Of a stretch of 64,000 nucleotides of DNA, positions 34,433 to 46,529 are shown piece by piece (within the stretch, counting starts at the first letter, position 1; every line of letters begins with the position of its first letter). The notes beneath the pieces were generated by a model. The model made no database searches and had not been told where the DNA came from. It saw nothing but the letters and a program-made list of their open reading frames with translations. This DNA comes from Apodemus sylvaticus (taxonomy: Eukaryota > Chordata > Mammalia > Rodentia > Muridae), in NCBI RefSeq assembly GCF_947179515.1, contig NC_067478.1:26156266-26220265 (forward strand). Reading direction: 5' to 3'. The position numbers and the translations under genes are program-made.

Positions 34433-34650
34433 GCGATGGGGTGAGAAAGATGGTGGAGTGGTTAAAAGCATATACTCTCCTTACAGAGGACCTGAGTTCT
34501 GTTCCCAGGACATGAACCAGGAAGGATACAAGCACCAATAGCTGCACCTCCAGGCTTCCATATACACTACACACAAGTGAGTGACCACCATTCCCCTAAC
34601 ACGCATACACATAAAGTAAGAACAAATAACAATTGACACTTTAAAAGAGT
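34433..34650 (+). repeat. B3-type SINE
   Basis: Head 'gagaaagatggtggagtggt' (decayed 'gagatggctcagtggt'), then 'ttaaaagcatatactctcct', 'tacagaggacctgagttctg', 'ttcccaggacatgaaccag' and the tail region 'cacgcatacacataaagtaa'. Its length of about 218 bp fits a full B3. Confidence 0.8.
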
Positions 34651-34877
34651 AGAGAGGATCAGCTTCAATCTTTTAAAGCAAATACGCTGCCTTCTGATGA
34701 AAGATCTGACATAATTGTTTGCTCTGTAAGGAGCCCATAGACCATACTGTACATGGAAAAGTCTCAGAGGATCACTTAAAAGATTAAAATGATTTAATAA
34801 GGAAAGTGTTTATGTGAGAAATGGAAGATTGTTGTCCAATTGACAACCCATAGCCAACAGCAACAGTCACCAGCATA

Positions 34878-34891
34878 AGAGCAGAGTCTTG
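34878..34891. repeat. Left target-site duplication of L1 at 34892
   Basis: AGAGCAGAGTCTTG, with partner AGAACAGGGTCTTG at 35235-35248 (12 of 14 identical). Confidence 0.75.
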
Positions 34892-35234
34892 AATGGATGG
34901 AACTGGAGAACATCATCCTAAGTGAGGTAAGTGCGTCTCAAAAGAACACTCATGGTATGCACTCACTGATAAACAGATATTAGCCTAGAAGCTTGGAATA
35001 CCCAAGACACAATTCACATATCAAATGATGCCCAAGAAGAAGGAAGGAGTGGCCCCTGGTCCTGGAAAGGCTCAGTGCAGTAGTGTAGGGGAATACCAGG
35101 ACAGGGAAGTGGGAACGGGTAGATTGGGGAACAGGGGGAGGGAAGAGGGCTTATGGGACTTTCAGGGAGGGGGGGATCCAGGAAAGGGAAAAATCACTCG
35201 AAATGTAAATAAAGAATATATCTAATAAAAAAAA
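34892..35234 (+). mobile_element. LINE-1 3' end, heavily 5'-truncated
   Basis: Begins in the last part of ORF2 with 'atggatggaactggagaaca' and 'tcatcctaagtgaggtaa'. It runs through a rodent L1 3' UTR ('gatgcccaagaagaaggaag', 'ctggtcctggaaaggctcag', a G-rich stretch) to 'aaatgtaaataaagaatata' and a short A tail. It is only 343 bp long and cannot code. Imperfect 14-bp direct repeats flank it, as expected from target-primed reverse transcription. Confidence 0.93.
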
Positions 35235-35248
35235 AGAACAGGGTCTTG

Positions 35249-35367
35249 TGTTTAGAGTCAAGCTCACTGAGAACTGTGTATCTTCTTGTATTGGAAATTT
35301 ATGTTTGCTCAGCTGTTTATAGAGAAGAATCCCACAATGTGTACAGTTAATATTCTGCTTCCCCTAC
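35249..35367. other. Unique non-coding sequence
   Basis: Short spacer with no recognised feature. Confidence 0.4.
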
Positions 35368-35431
35368 TCTGTCTCTCTGTCTCTCTGTCTCTCTGTCTCT
35401 CTTTCTCAGTGTGTGTGTGTGTGTGTGTGTA
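35368..35431. repeat. (CTCTGTCT)n and (GT)n simple repeat
   Basis: Four to five CTCTGTCT octamers on the plus strand are followed by about nine GT units. Confidence 0.95.
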
Positions 35432-35523
35432 AGTATGTATGCATTTGCTAAGGGATCACATTTTGTATTCAGAAGTTTTTGCACTATTAAAGAATTCTCA
35501 TGTGATTAAGATGTCTTAAGATG

Positions 35524-36858
35524 TGTTTTTAAATGGCTGCAAACTGTTCTGACATACAGATATGTCATAATTTAATTAACAGTTCTCTTGCTGCTGGGCA
35601 TGGAGGCTATTTCTACACCTTGGCTGATGTAGACATAAATATTAAAAATGCCGTGATGAACACGAGAGTCCACGTATCCTTTTGGCATCCTGCTTTCATT
35701 TCCTTTGGATAGAAACCCGGATGTGGGACAGTTGCAAAATGGGATAGCTGTAGCTTCCAGTTTTTGAGGTGCCTTCATACTGGTTTTCCAAATGATCCTG
35801 CTAATTAATACACACACACACAAGATGCACATCATAGAAAGATGAAGGAGAGAGGCAAAGAGCAGGGAGAAGACAGACTGCCTCCCTTTACATTCCCTCC
35901 CCGACTCATCATTCATTCTTTCGCTCAGAAATTTCTAATGGTTGCGGAACAACAGTAAACCCCAATTTTAATGTGGACTTCCCAGTGCCCAGTGATACTG
36001 AGAAATTTTTCATGTTCCCATTGACCATTCTTGAGACATTTTACGATATGTTTGTTCAGATTCACTAATTCAGATTTTTATCTTGCTATTGAGTTCATTA
36101 TTTATTTTGGCTACCAGTTCCTTATTTTGACAAATGGATCGCAAACATTTTCTCGCATTCTATGGATTGTCTTTTCTCTTTGGTGACTGAGTCATTTGCT
36201 TTCAGGTTGCTTTTAGTTTGATATAATCTTCTTTGCATAATTTTGCTTCTGTTGCCGGTTTATTCAAGGCTGTATTTAAAAAAACAAAAATCATTGCCCA
36301 GACTGATGCTGTATGAACTGTATGAAGATGGTTTTCCTGCCAGTTCTTCTAGTTGTTTTGTAGCTTCACATCTTATATTTAAGGTTAAATTCATCTTGAG
36401 TTACTTCTTATATGTGGTGGAATATCTGTTTTTTTTTTCAATACCACTTAATAACAATTGTCCTTCCTGCATTGTTTATTCTTGGCACAATCGGTTAAAA
36501 ACCAATTGATGGGAAATGTGTGGGTGTTATTCCTAGGTTTTCTGTCTTATTCTACCAGTTGCTGTTTTTAGGCCAGCATCATATTGTTTTGGCAGAATTG
36601 TTTTATGATGTACTTTGGAAGTGGGATGTGATGCCTCTAGCCTTATTTTTTTGCTCAGGATTGTTTTGTCTGCTCAGTGGCTATGAATTTATGGATTGCT
36701 TTCTTCCATTTTTTCAAAATTTAACAATGAAATTTTGACAGATGATGAGCTGAATTTGTAGATCAATTTATATATTATAGACATTTTCCGGATATCATTT
36801 TCCGGATAGCAGTTATTCTAGTTCATGAATGTGGAGCACTTTTCTATTTATTTGTGGG

Positions 36859-36893
<35 letters not shown>

Positions 36894-36943
36894 GGTTTTC
36901 AGTGTGTGGATTTTTTACCTCATTCTACCTTTTTTTTTTTTTT
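35524..36943 (-). mobile_element. Ancient LINE-1 segment, inverted 5' part
   Basis: The plus strand reads as antisense old L1 ORF2 and its end. Blocks include 'catttcctttggatagaaac', 'ccggatgtgggacagttgca', 'ctattgagttcattatttat'-like decayed sequence, 'gcaaacattttctcgcattc', 'tatggattgtcttttctctt', 'tattgttttggcagaattg', 'gtgatgcctctagcctt' and 'ggttttcagtgtgtgga'. All are in the order of an L1 on the minus strand. A (AC)n array at 36861-36890 and a T-run at 36930-36943 grew inside it. The next segment is L1 in the opposite orientation, continuing toward the 3' end, so this is probably the 5'-inverted part of one insertion. Confidence 0.8.
36861..36890. repeat. (AC)n microsatellite
   Basis: Fifteen or so AC units inside the ancient L1 segment, replacing a few of its bases. 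Confidence 0.97.
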
Positions 36944-37395
36944 ACCATGGCCAAGAATAGGAACCATTTAAGTGTGTGTCAGTGGAGGAACAGAGAGGGA
37001 AATGTGCTCTATAGAGAGAGCAGAACATTGTTCTGCCTCTTCAAAATGAGGAAAACCCATCACTTGTGACAAAATGGATAAATCTGGAGATCATTCCGGC
37101 TAAGAGAAATAAGCCAGAAAAATAGCAAATGATCTCACTTACATGTAGAAGTTCGTCAAGATGAACTCAAAGACGTGGAAAACAATTATCATCCCACACT
37201 GAAGGATGGGGCAGAAGGAGGAAAGTGCAACTTTTTGATCAAAGAGTCCGGAAGTTCGATGGATGCGATGAGTAGTAGGCTTTCAGGTCTGTCACACAGC
37301 AGGGTGACTATAGCAGATAGAGCTTATGGTATGGTATATATTTATTAGCTTGTTTTAGCCATGCTATATTACATAGCTCTTTCAGAATATCACAT
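36944..37395 (+). mobile_element. Ancient LINE-1 3' segment
   Basis: Sense-orientation old L1 3' end: 'ggccaagaataggaaccatt', 'taagtgtgtgtcagtggagg', 'cacttgtgacaaaatggata', 'gctaagagaaataagccaga', 'gcaaatgatctcacttacat' and 'cagggtgactatagcagat'. It starts about where the antisense segment ends in L1 coordinates, with some overlap, so the pair fits a 5'-inverted insertion. Confidence 0.8.
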
Positions 37396-37403
37396 TGTTA
37401 GTT

Positions 37404-37545
37404 GGTGAGGGTGAAATGGCTCAGTAAGCAAAAGGACTTCCTTATAACACTTGACAACCTGAGTTCAAATTCCTGTATCCCACTGGGATACACTCCCACA
37501 CACATACATGCACACATTAATTGATAATAAATAAAAACTGATTCA
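37404..37545 (+). repeat. B3/B2-type SINE fragment
   Basis: TRNA-derived head 'ggtgagggtgaaatggctca' and 'gtaagcaaaaggacttcctt', then 'acaacctgagttcaaattcc' and a tail with 'cacacatacatgcacacatt'. The middle region is short compared with full B3. Confidence 0.7.
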
Positions 37546-39109
37546 AAAATAACATAACATTCTATCTCACAGATGTATATATTCATGATCTGTCAAGCAA
37601 AATTAATAGTAGTGATGAATATAAGTATATTTGAGGTGCTATGATGATGTTTTGGGCACAAGGATTGCTCCTGGCCAATAAAGACTTCTGAGCCAGAATT
37701 CAGAATTTGCTTTAGGAGGGCAGCTCTGGCCAGCAGGGCCACAGATAGGAGCATATTCAAGGTTCTTCACTTTCCTTTCCATTTGTCTTTTTATAGGCTC
37801 ACTAACAGTATGCATGTATGTGCCAATGGTCAGTGTTTCCACTTCTTTTTCTGAATGCAAATTTCTCTCATCTATGTTATTCATTGTTTATTGACTGTGC
37901 TCTCCCCATGGTGTTTATAGTGACTTTAATTTTCTCTTGCATACATTCTTTCTAGTTCCTTGGCCTCCTGGTTATTTAAACAGAACTGACGATTAAGAAA
38001 AGGCCCTTTGAGAAAACTTTCATCTTACCAGTTTGCTAATTCCAGATGGGCAATTGACTTTCCCATAGACATATGTAGCTGAAATTACTTTAATACTTTG
38101 TGTGCAGGTCAAATATTTAGACATAGGTTTTTCATTTGACAGCTAATCCATGTGCAGCTTTGGGAAGACATTATCTCCTCCACATAGCTGCAGATTACAG
38201 ATGAGGTCATTTCCAAGTCATTTGTCTCTTCCTTTTTCTTCTTGAAGCTCTCTTTAGTCAAATCCTGGGAAGGCTATAAATGTGTCACCATGAGAATGAG
38301 AAGTCATGTTTCCAACAGGTTTGTCTTTTCCCATTGGTCGTTGAGATGTGCATCTGCTTAAAGGTGAAATGAGGATGGATTTCCTACTTTCAATTAAATT
38401 CCTTTATTTCTTCCTCCTTCATTATTTCACCCTCGCCTTCTTTTAATGTCTTTTGTGGAAACTTCTGTCTTAATATCTTTGGAACTAGACTCCTTTGGGT
38501 TTTAACAATATGTTGGAAATTTCCATCATTCTGACACTTGCCAAATGATTCCCAGAAACTGTGAAACTCTCTGATGACAAGAAGTAATTAGGAAGGGTCT
38601 TCTTAAATAATTACCTTTATTTTCATAAACCTGTTTGCAGCACCTATTCTGTTACTAGTAAAATCATGATATGCATACACATCATGACTCTTTATGCAGA
38701 GGAGACACTGAGCCAAGCATGCACCTACCCTTCTCACTAAATGGGTAGTATCTCAGGTGGGATTTCTATACTGTAGGACTGTATTTATTTACATGATGGG
38801 TGTTTTACAATTTTATTTCAATCTCCATGTATTATTGTAACTTATCATCAGTACCAACTTGTTTTTAGAGGTGTCATTGATGCTGAGTGTCACACCAATG
38901 CTGGTCATCATTCCAAGATGAGAAAGTTGTGCTATCAAAAACACAGCTTTTGAAGTCAGTGAGACTTGTTCTCTCATTGTCTTCACATTCCAGAGGCTCA
39001 GGTCTTCATTTACATAATGGTGATCACAGTAAAAACTGTTTGAGTATTTCTTATCAAAAACAAACAAGCAGCTTCTTGGGTATGGTATATCTGTGTTTAT
39101 ATTTTTGTT
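37546..39109. other. Unique non-coding sequence
   Basis: No gene or confident repeat is recognised. The 149-codon minus-strand frame at 38813-39262 runs into the next SINE and is not supported. Confidence 0.5.
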
Positions 39110-39440
39110 TTTATGCATGTGTGTATGGATGAAGATACACACACATATATGTGTGAGTGCATGGAGACCAAAGATCAAGTTGGGTTGAGATTCCTCACCA
39201 ATCTGACCTTTTCTTCCTTTTAGATAGAATATCTCAGAGTTTGGAGCTTGGCAATTTGGCAAAAGTAGCTATCTATCAAGCTTCAGGGATTCTCCTGTCT
39301 CTTCCCCCTCTCCCAGTGCCAGTGGCACAATTACCAGCATGCACCATCATGCTTGGCTTTTTACATGAGTGATGGGGACCCAGGCTTAGGTCTTTATGCT
39401 TGCATAATAATCTCTTTATCAACTGAGCCATCTATTAAGA
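39110..39440 (-). repeat. Composite rodent SINE (B3/B4 class), copy A
   Basis: In reverse orientation: 'ggagaccaaagatcaagttg', 'tctgaccttttcttcctttt', 'aagcttcagggattctcctg', 'tctcttccccctctcccagt', then 'catgcttggctttttacatg', 'gtctttatgcttgcataata' and 'tcaactgagccatctatt'. The right-hand end is a tRNA-like head in complement and the centre resembles B1. The same arrangement recurs at 62131-62432 and, more decayed, at 46530-46833. I cannot fix the Repbase name. Confidence 0.7.
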
Positions 39441-41845
39441 CCTACAAATATTACCCAGCAAGAAGAGTACGTGTGGGTCCAGTGGGCACATATGATTAAC
39501 TTGGCTCAGAGTAGGAAATACATGATGACCATATATGATGGCCACTATGTACTATCAGAGCATGTATGAGAAGCTGTGGGTGAAGAGAAGGGGTGAGTTG
39601 ATTGATAGAATTGGCCCTTGTGGGTCATGGGCAGCCAGCTGGAATGGAGAGGTTCCCAAGTCATTTACATATATCTCAGTGGTTGCATACACAGTCAGCT
39701 TGCAGAATCCAAGGTAGAACTCTAGGACTTGGGTATGAGAGCGGAGGCAGCTTCATCTGGTGATTATCCACAGCTAACCAGATTTACTAAGACAGATATA
39801 TGGTACAGTGCCAGTTCTTGCTTTTACCAAAGCATATTACCTAACCAAACAAATGAAGCATTGCATATGATCTTCCTCTTCTTTTCCTTGACCTCAAGAA
39901 ATTAAAGTTACCCTTCCTCAGTGAGTTAGCACCAGCTCAATCTAAGTATTCTGCCCTACAAATCTCGTTCCTTATTAAAACAGGACATTAATGTTAACAA
40001 CATGTAGATAACTCCATGGAGAAGATCACATCCCTGAGAGAAAGCCTGAAGTCTAATTCTGACACGCAACTAACATTTGAAGCTGTTGCCCTATCGATGT
40101 TTACTATGAGTGTCCTACTGTGTTCTGGCCATATTGCAAAATCATGGCCAGTGACATTCCTTGTGGACTTTGTTCTCCAGTTTTATTGCTTGCTAAAACT
40201 TTGCAACCTGTATTAACACTTGGGATTCTTTCACATACATCCATGGCCATGTGCAGAGCAGTCACCCAATGGTTTCCAGCTGCAATCAAAGAAGATGCTG
40301 CCTTGCAGGAGTTCTGTGGTAAACAGACATCTTTGTTGCTGCTGAATTGGAGCCACAATTTTGCACTTTTGTGCTTTTTATTAGGGATTTTGCTGTTTAA
40401 AGTGGGCGTGCCTTCCCACAAACATAGTGCTGGGATGCTGCCCATTGTTTCTAGGCACAGAATGGCTGTGATTTGCCTGATGGACAAAATACGTGTCACA
40501 TTAACTTCATGCAGTCATGAGTCACATAGTGCTGTTTCCTGCAAGCTCCGTGTTATTGAAGTGACATCTTCAGACAAAGGCACACATCATAAATACATAC
40601 AGCGACATAAAACAAGCTATGTAATGATCAAGTTGCCAAAAACGTTAACCAGGGGCCTCAAGATACTTAACCTCGTATTTCTCCGGGATCAATGACTCCT
40701 CATATTTTCTGCCTCAGCATCTACAGCGGTATCGAAAAGAATGACTGCTACCAAAGGAAACCCTGGCTGCTGCTGCTGGTGGCTCCCATTGCCTCCCATT
40801 GTCTATCAGGGAGAGGCAACCTTAACTCACTGTCCCTGGTAGTCTATGTCTGTGGTACTTCCCAAGTCCTTGACATCTTGTTGGAAGCATCAAAGAAGTA
40901 CACTCAGGCAGCAATGCAGGAAAAAAAAGAGTATGTTCAGAAGGCAATCAAGTATACAGTTCAGATACATTGCAAGAAGGTTGTAGGTTCTGAGTGAAAT
41001 TTACTCAAAATCCCCTGGTTGTTGCCCAAGGATTCCTTTTGTGGGCCCAGGTGGAGAAGGAGTTGATTACTGGGGTCAGGGTATTGTTAACATTTAGTTT
41101 GATTAACAGGCTTGGGTTATATAAGCCTTAGTTTGGTGTTCATATCCTTTCCCCATGATGAATCTGACTTTAATCATATGTATATCCAATCATGCATAAG
41201 TATAGGATGATAAATAGGGGATTTATCCTAAAAGTTTATTTGGCAGACACTGATTACCTTATAGTACATATACCCCCAAATAAGTCTAGGCTGGATTGAT
41301 CTACTTTCCCTATCTTCCAGAAATGTTCCAGGATGTGTTTGACCATGAGATGGGAGTTACTAAGGACTGCTGGGAGCTATATGCCAGAACGACTCAATTG
41401 CTTTGTTTGGAGGAAGTGTATATGCTACTTGATGCAGGCAGGGATCCAGGGTGTAAAATGAATTGCTGTGAAAAAGAGTTGTGTATATCTCAAGCCAAGC
41501 AAGGTGCCAAGTTGCCAAACTATACTTATTCTTACCTACCTCACTCTAAAACAGATCATCCTGGAGTCAGAGGCAGAGATAAACTCTCTGATCATTTTGG
41601 GTGGAGGAACAGCTGAGAAATGATGGCTCTTACCAAATTATTATAATTGACAGGTGGTTGGTAAGTTAGGAGAAGAGGAGAGCACATGAGTTCTTTGTGT
41701 GTTGACTCAATGCTGTGCCTGCAGATGTTTCTACTGACGCTTGCTATGGGAGCTCACAATCTTGTATCAGTACCTTCCTCTCAACCCTGGCATGCAAGCA
41801 GCATTGAGTGTGTACTGGCCATTGGAGTGCACTATATACCTCAGT
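39441..41845. other. Unique non-coding sequence with longest open frame
   Basis: Includes the longest open frame of the window (40120-40695 plus strand, 191 codons), with a 131-codon antisense frame inside it and a 101-codon frame downstream (40692-40997). I recognise no domain, signal peptide or splice pattern. An open run of this length is not surprising in 64 kb read in six frames. No repeat was assigned, although an unrecognised ancient transposon is possible. Confidence 0.45.
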
Positions 41846-41990
41846 TTATTCAACCTGCATGATAACCCTATGAGGAGGTATTATTACTATGTCATTATTT
41901 AGAGAAAGTTGTAGAGGTTAGATTGCATGTTCTGGATTCATTGGGCATAAGGTTGAGCCAGTAATTGTCCCACATGATCCAGCTGAAAGC
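41846..41990 (-). repeat. MIR SINE fragment
   Basis: The plus strand shows 'tgataaccctatgaggaggt', 'attattactatgtcattatt' and 'agagaaagttgtagaggtta', the reverse MIR series ('caacaaccctatgaggtagg', 'tattattatccccattt', 'cagagaggttaa'). Confidence 0.75.
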
Positions 41991-44900
41991 ACCCAGGTTC
42001 TCAAGCATATATATGGCACAGTGCCCTTAGGGTTGGCAAGTTTGCTGCAGAAACAAAAATCAGGTACCAATTGTGGATGCTCTCTTCTGGCCGTGCATGC
42101 AGGGCTGGGGGAGACTGGAGAGGAGTCCTAGGGCCAGGCTCATTGCTTAAGGCTTTGGCACCAATCAGAGGAGAGAGAATACATGGACAAACCTTAGCAA
42201 AGAAGAGAAAGATGGAGAATGGGAACTCTGTAGGTGCCCTGAGATTAGAGTTCTAAACCCCTGCTGTGTAGGGGCCATCAGAACCTAATGGGGCTGGTCT
42301 TCAACAAAACATGCCTTTGCCAAAAAAATAAAATAAAATAAAAAAGTAACCACTCTGGTGCCTCATCCCCATTGAATATGATTAAGTGCAATTGAATGTA
42401 CTTTCTATTGGTACTGACTCTCAAAAAATAATTCTGCTGCTGCTGCTATGACATAAAAGCCAGTTCCGTCTGGAAGAAAAATAGAAGCTTCAGTGCTTTC
42501 AGTTTTCTTAGGTAAGGGCTGGTTTTTATCATTCTTCCCACTAGCACTAGAACTACTGAGAAGGAAGTTTGTAACTCAGCATGAACATTACATATCAAAA
42601 GGATATTCAGGGATGGAGTTTGGAAAATTGGGCAAGTAGAGGTATTATCAACAGTCTGACTATCCTTGCTGTGATCCAAACTGAAAAATCCTAATGCATT
42701 GTGCACTGGGAAATGGAGATTCACAGGCTCGAGACCGTTCGCTAGGTAGTCATAGGTAATGAAAAGATCAATTCTGCAATGCCTAGTTCAGCCAGCCATT
42801 GGGAGACTCTTGGTGATACATGAAGATGTGCTTCTAAAGTGTCCTGGTACTAGACCTGCTACTCCAAATAGCTCAACCCCAGAAGCAGAGACTGGAGGGT
42901 AGAGAGTGCTCTATCCATTGTCTAGTTTTCTCCATGCTGGTGTCCTGGGACCACTTAGTCCAGTAATCAATCTGCTTGGGGAAGTGGATGTGGAGAAGAT
43001 GCTGTCCCTTGAGTGTCAGCATGTAAGTACTTAATCACATGGATGAAAGCAACAAGGAGTTTAACAGCAAAGAAGAAAACGAAGTAAGGCAAACCCCACA
43101 GCAGGAGACACAAAACCACAATGAGAAACTTGACAGAAGGTTGAACTCAATCTTAGAAGAGAGAGATTCTGACATTATTATATAATGAAGCTAGGCTCTT
43201 CCAATGTTAATTATAAAGAATGTCTTGTTAAACTGTCACATGTGCGAATGCCTGAAGGACAATTCTAAATCTAGGAACCAGAGAGCAATTCAGGGTTGCG
43301 TGCTTGGGATCCTGTTTAGATGGCTCTTCCTACATTTCCACTTTGATTTTAAGTAGGTTGTTCCTGGATTTCCACTGGTGTGTTTGGTTCTGTTCATTTT
43401 CTTTGGGCCAGGTATGAAGGTGTAGACAAATTAGAGACAGACAAATAGTTAGAAGATAGGATCTTATTTATCTTAACTAGTTATTATTCTTTACAACAAG
43501 CTTAAATCAAGAGTCAATTCATAGATCAACTGGTCTTTTTGCCTGGCTGTGGATGTTTTTGTCTTTATTTGCATGAAAAGTGTAAAGCAATCTATAACAT
43601 TTCATGGGTCCACTCTGGTTGTTGTTGTTATTTCTGGAACACTGTGGAAAAAATGCTAGATTTGAAATGGACTCCATGGAAAACAAGATCATGATCCATT
43701 AGCAATGCCTGCTCTGGGTGCAAACAGAAAAGACCAGGACAACTGAGGCTCGTTTGTAATATTTTTTTTTACTAGAAATGCAAGGTCAGGAGATCACGGT
43801 ACCTGGGAATCCAAGTTGAAGAATGAATCATGGCTCTCCAGTGCTCTCAGGTTTGAGTGTCCCATTTTTTTTAACCTGCTGATACCTGTGTGGCCATCCA
43901 TCTTCTACTTGTAGCCTCAGATTGTTCTTAAGGAAGATAAGGAAAATACAGCAAAAGAATCAAGTGCAGATACAAGCAACTCTGTGGCCCACCCAGCTAT
44001 CTGTACCGAGTGTCTGGTGTGGAACACCTCTGTCTTGATCTACAAATCTCTGTCCATACATCACATTCTTTAGTCTGGTGTACATCTGGATTTGGGGGCA
44101 ACATGAGAATCTGTGGAACTGAAGGAACAATGGAAAGGAAGAAAAGTGGAACCTTGTAGATCTGAGAGAGATGCAAGCTAAAGTAGGAAGGAAAGAAGAT
44201 GAAGAAGGATGACTATATCCTTCATCAGACAGAATACATCTACCTGCTAGGGGAATGCTGTCTAAAACCACAGTGTTTGGGGTTTTTCTTTTTTTCTTTT
44301 CTTTTGGTTTTGTTTTGTATTTGCTTTGTTTTGTTATTTGATATAATTCATAGGTTGCCCAAGACAGACTACCATATGGAGAAGCTACATCTGCCATATT
44401 TAACATATATGTGCCAATACCCAAAGCTCTATTTTAAGTACTTGGGTTTTCCTAATATACAAGGTAGGAAAATCTTGGCCTGTGAGAAGATTATTCTACC
44501 AACAAATGTATAAAGCTGAGTAGCAGCACTAGGTCAATGAATGCTGTAATAGTGGCTTCACTGTGCCTCAGGCCAGGAGACTTCTGAACACACTGTGCCT
44601 TCTAGTTTTCTCAACAGAAGGGCTTCACTGCATTTCTGGGCCCTCAGCTTCTCATTGCTCTGAGATTTGGGGGTGGGATACTTGAGCAGTGACTCTGAAG
44701 TTCCAAGACTGGAAAGAGAGGACAGTGGGGAGAACGGTTTCAGGGACTCCTCAAAGTCTGCATATGGAGGAGATGTTGCCAGCCTGGACCCTGACCATGA
44801 CTGTGAAATGTAATTATTCCCACACTGACATCGATTAGAATCTGTCACAAAGCTTTATTTGTCATGAAAACATAGATGGAGAATGAACTGGATGCAGATC

Positions 44901-46079
44901 AAAGCAAGGGAAATGACATTTAATGCCCAGCTCTGAGTATTGTGATGAGAACACCCATTGCTTATGATCCAGTGGTGGCTACCTCTCTAGAAAGAAGAGC
45001 CTCCTAAGTGTAGAGGTGATTCTGAGGGAGGCTCTTCTCACAAGAACTGACCCCAAAACATGTAGTTAAACATTTCAGTATGTGTACATAGATTCCTTTT
45101 ATCTGTCAGTCATTTAGTGGTGCCTACCTAATGGTGTGTACTGGGAACACAGACTGAAAGTCAGTACTGGATCAGGAAGTGCTCGGAAACATAAAGAGAT
45201 ACACATTTTACAGTGCTGGGAGTGCTATGACATTCCTGATTAGTAGGCCCGAGTTTGTGCTAAAAACCTCATGTACTTTAGAATACATTAGAGGATGCTA
45301 CGTTTTGGGGAAGACTCTGCACATAGGCATATGGCTGTACAGATAAAGGTGTTGTTATGATTAGGAGAAACATCTCGTAATCTAGACATTGTGTGAATTT
45401 GTACAGGTGCCCTTGTACAGGTCGCAGCCAGCACATGGTGGTAGTGAGCTTAGAAGCATATGACGATGTCCCAGGTATGAAATGTGTGGTGTTAGGTAGC
45501 CCTCTTGGTTCTCAGTCTTGTTCTCCTACAGATGCAGTCTACAAGTCATGGTGTGCACCACCTACCTTAGATGGTGTGGGCAGAGACAGAACAAGATAGC
45601 CTGTGCAGGGTCATTCTGACCCTGCCTGTGAATGTGGATCCCAAAAGTTGCTCTTCGATAATAATTTGATCGTTGGTTAGGTGATCAGAGAAATCTTATT
45701 AGTTGTCCCATGGTGTTTCTTCTCTTCTGCTTGTCCCTTTCCATGTCTGTTACTCTGCCTAACTCTCTCTGTCCTTCTGTGACTATTAGTTTGTCTCTGT
45801 TTCTCTCATTCTGTCTCATTGTTTTGTCTCTCTTTGTGTCTCTTTCTGCACCCCCCTCACACACACACACACATACACACACCCCTCTCTCTCCAACCTC
45901 AGTCCTGTCAACCCACATGTTTACTCCTCTGCCTTGAGAAGACTCAGGTTTTCAGTCAAGAGGTGGGATTTTACAAGAGATAGCATAGAACTTACTCATG
46001 TCCTTTTGGCAATTCCTTGCTTAGTTTCCACAGAAATGGATGTTTTAAGAGGACACGGAAAGTAAACAGTCAGGAAGTG
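41991..46079. other. Unique non-coding sequence
   Basis: No gene is recognised across these 4 kb. Contents of note are an (AAAAT)n-like A-rich tract at 42326-42346, a T-rich tract at 44281-44338 and a TC-rich stretch with (CA)n at 45710-45900. Open frames of up to 154 codons (43960-44424, minus) show no domain. Confidence 0.5.
45725..45893. repeat. Pyrimidine-rich tract with (CA)n
   Basis: Degenerate TCTCTGT/CTTTCT repeats lead into a (CA)n array with one 'CATA' interruption at about 45857-45882. Short open frames on both strands here are low-complexity artefacts. Confidence 0.85.
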
Positions 46080-46420
46080 TTTGTCCCCAATCACTTTATT
46101 GGAAAGCATTATTGGGCCAAATGAACAGAGCTGAACATTTGCATTAATTAAATTGACCATAAACCAGGCTTAATGTTTTATTTCACCTTTCTCTTGGCAC
46201 TATGGTGCCTGAGTGTTTTGGGACTCAGATACACACCCGCTGGCAGAGAAGGTAAGGGACCCTCGACAATCAATGATTGTAATCAAAGAAGATTAAACTT
46301 GGTATTAATTAACGGAACTATAATGGTCAACACTGATTCGGGGCAGATTGGCCGAAGCCTGTGGTGTGGTGACAGACCAGGAGGAAATTAAGCAGTGGCC
46401 CTTTCTGGGAGGAAAGATTT
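46080..46420. other. Candidate conserved regulatory block
   Basis: Repeat-free sequence. An octamer-like ATTTGCAT (46137-46144) overlaps a TTAATTAA (46144-46151). About 120 bp on lie 'caatcaatgattg' (from 46267), AATCAAAG (46281) and a second TTAATTAA (46305-46312). Such clusters of POU, homeodomain and TALE-like motifs are typical of developmental enhancers, but conservation cannot be seen from one sequence. Confidence 0.3.
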
Positions 46421-46529
46421 CATTATTGCTGACTCAAATTCTGAGTGCTTGAACCCAGTTCTTCAGCCAATGGAGAATCACCCCAAGCAATATGAGGAAT
46501 TGGGACTGTAGTCTGTTGGTTTGTTTGTT

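Noticed and set aside
40120..40695. 191-codon open frame as a protein-coding gene
   Set aside because: No domain, signal or codon pattern is recognisable. A frame of this length is within chance for six frames over 64 kb, and an antisense frame is open through part of it.
43960..44424. 154-codon minus-strand frame as a gene
   Set aside because: It spans a T-rich low-complexity tract that encodes a Lys-rich stretch, and shows no domain.
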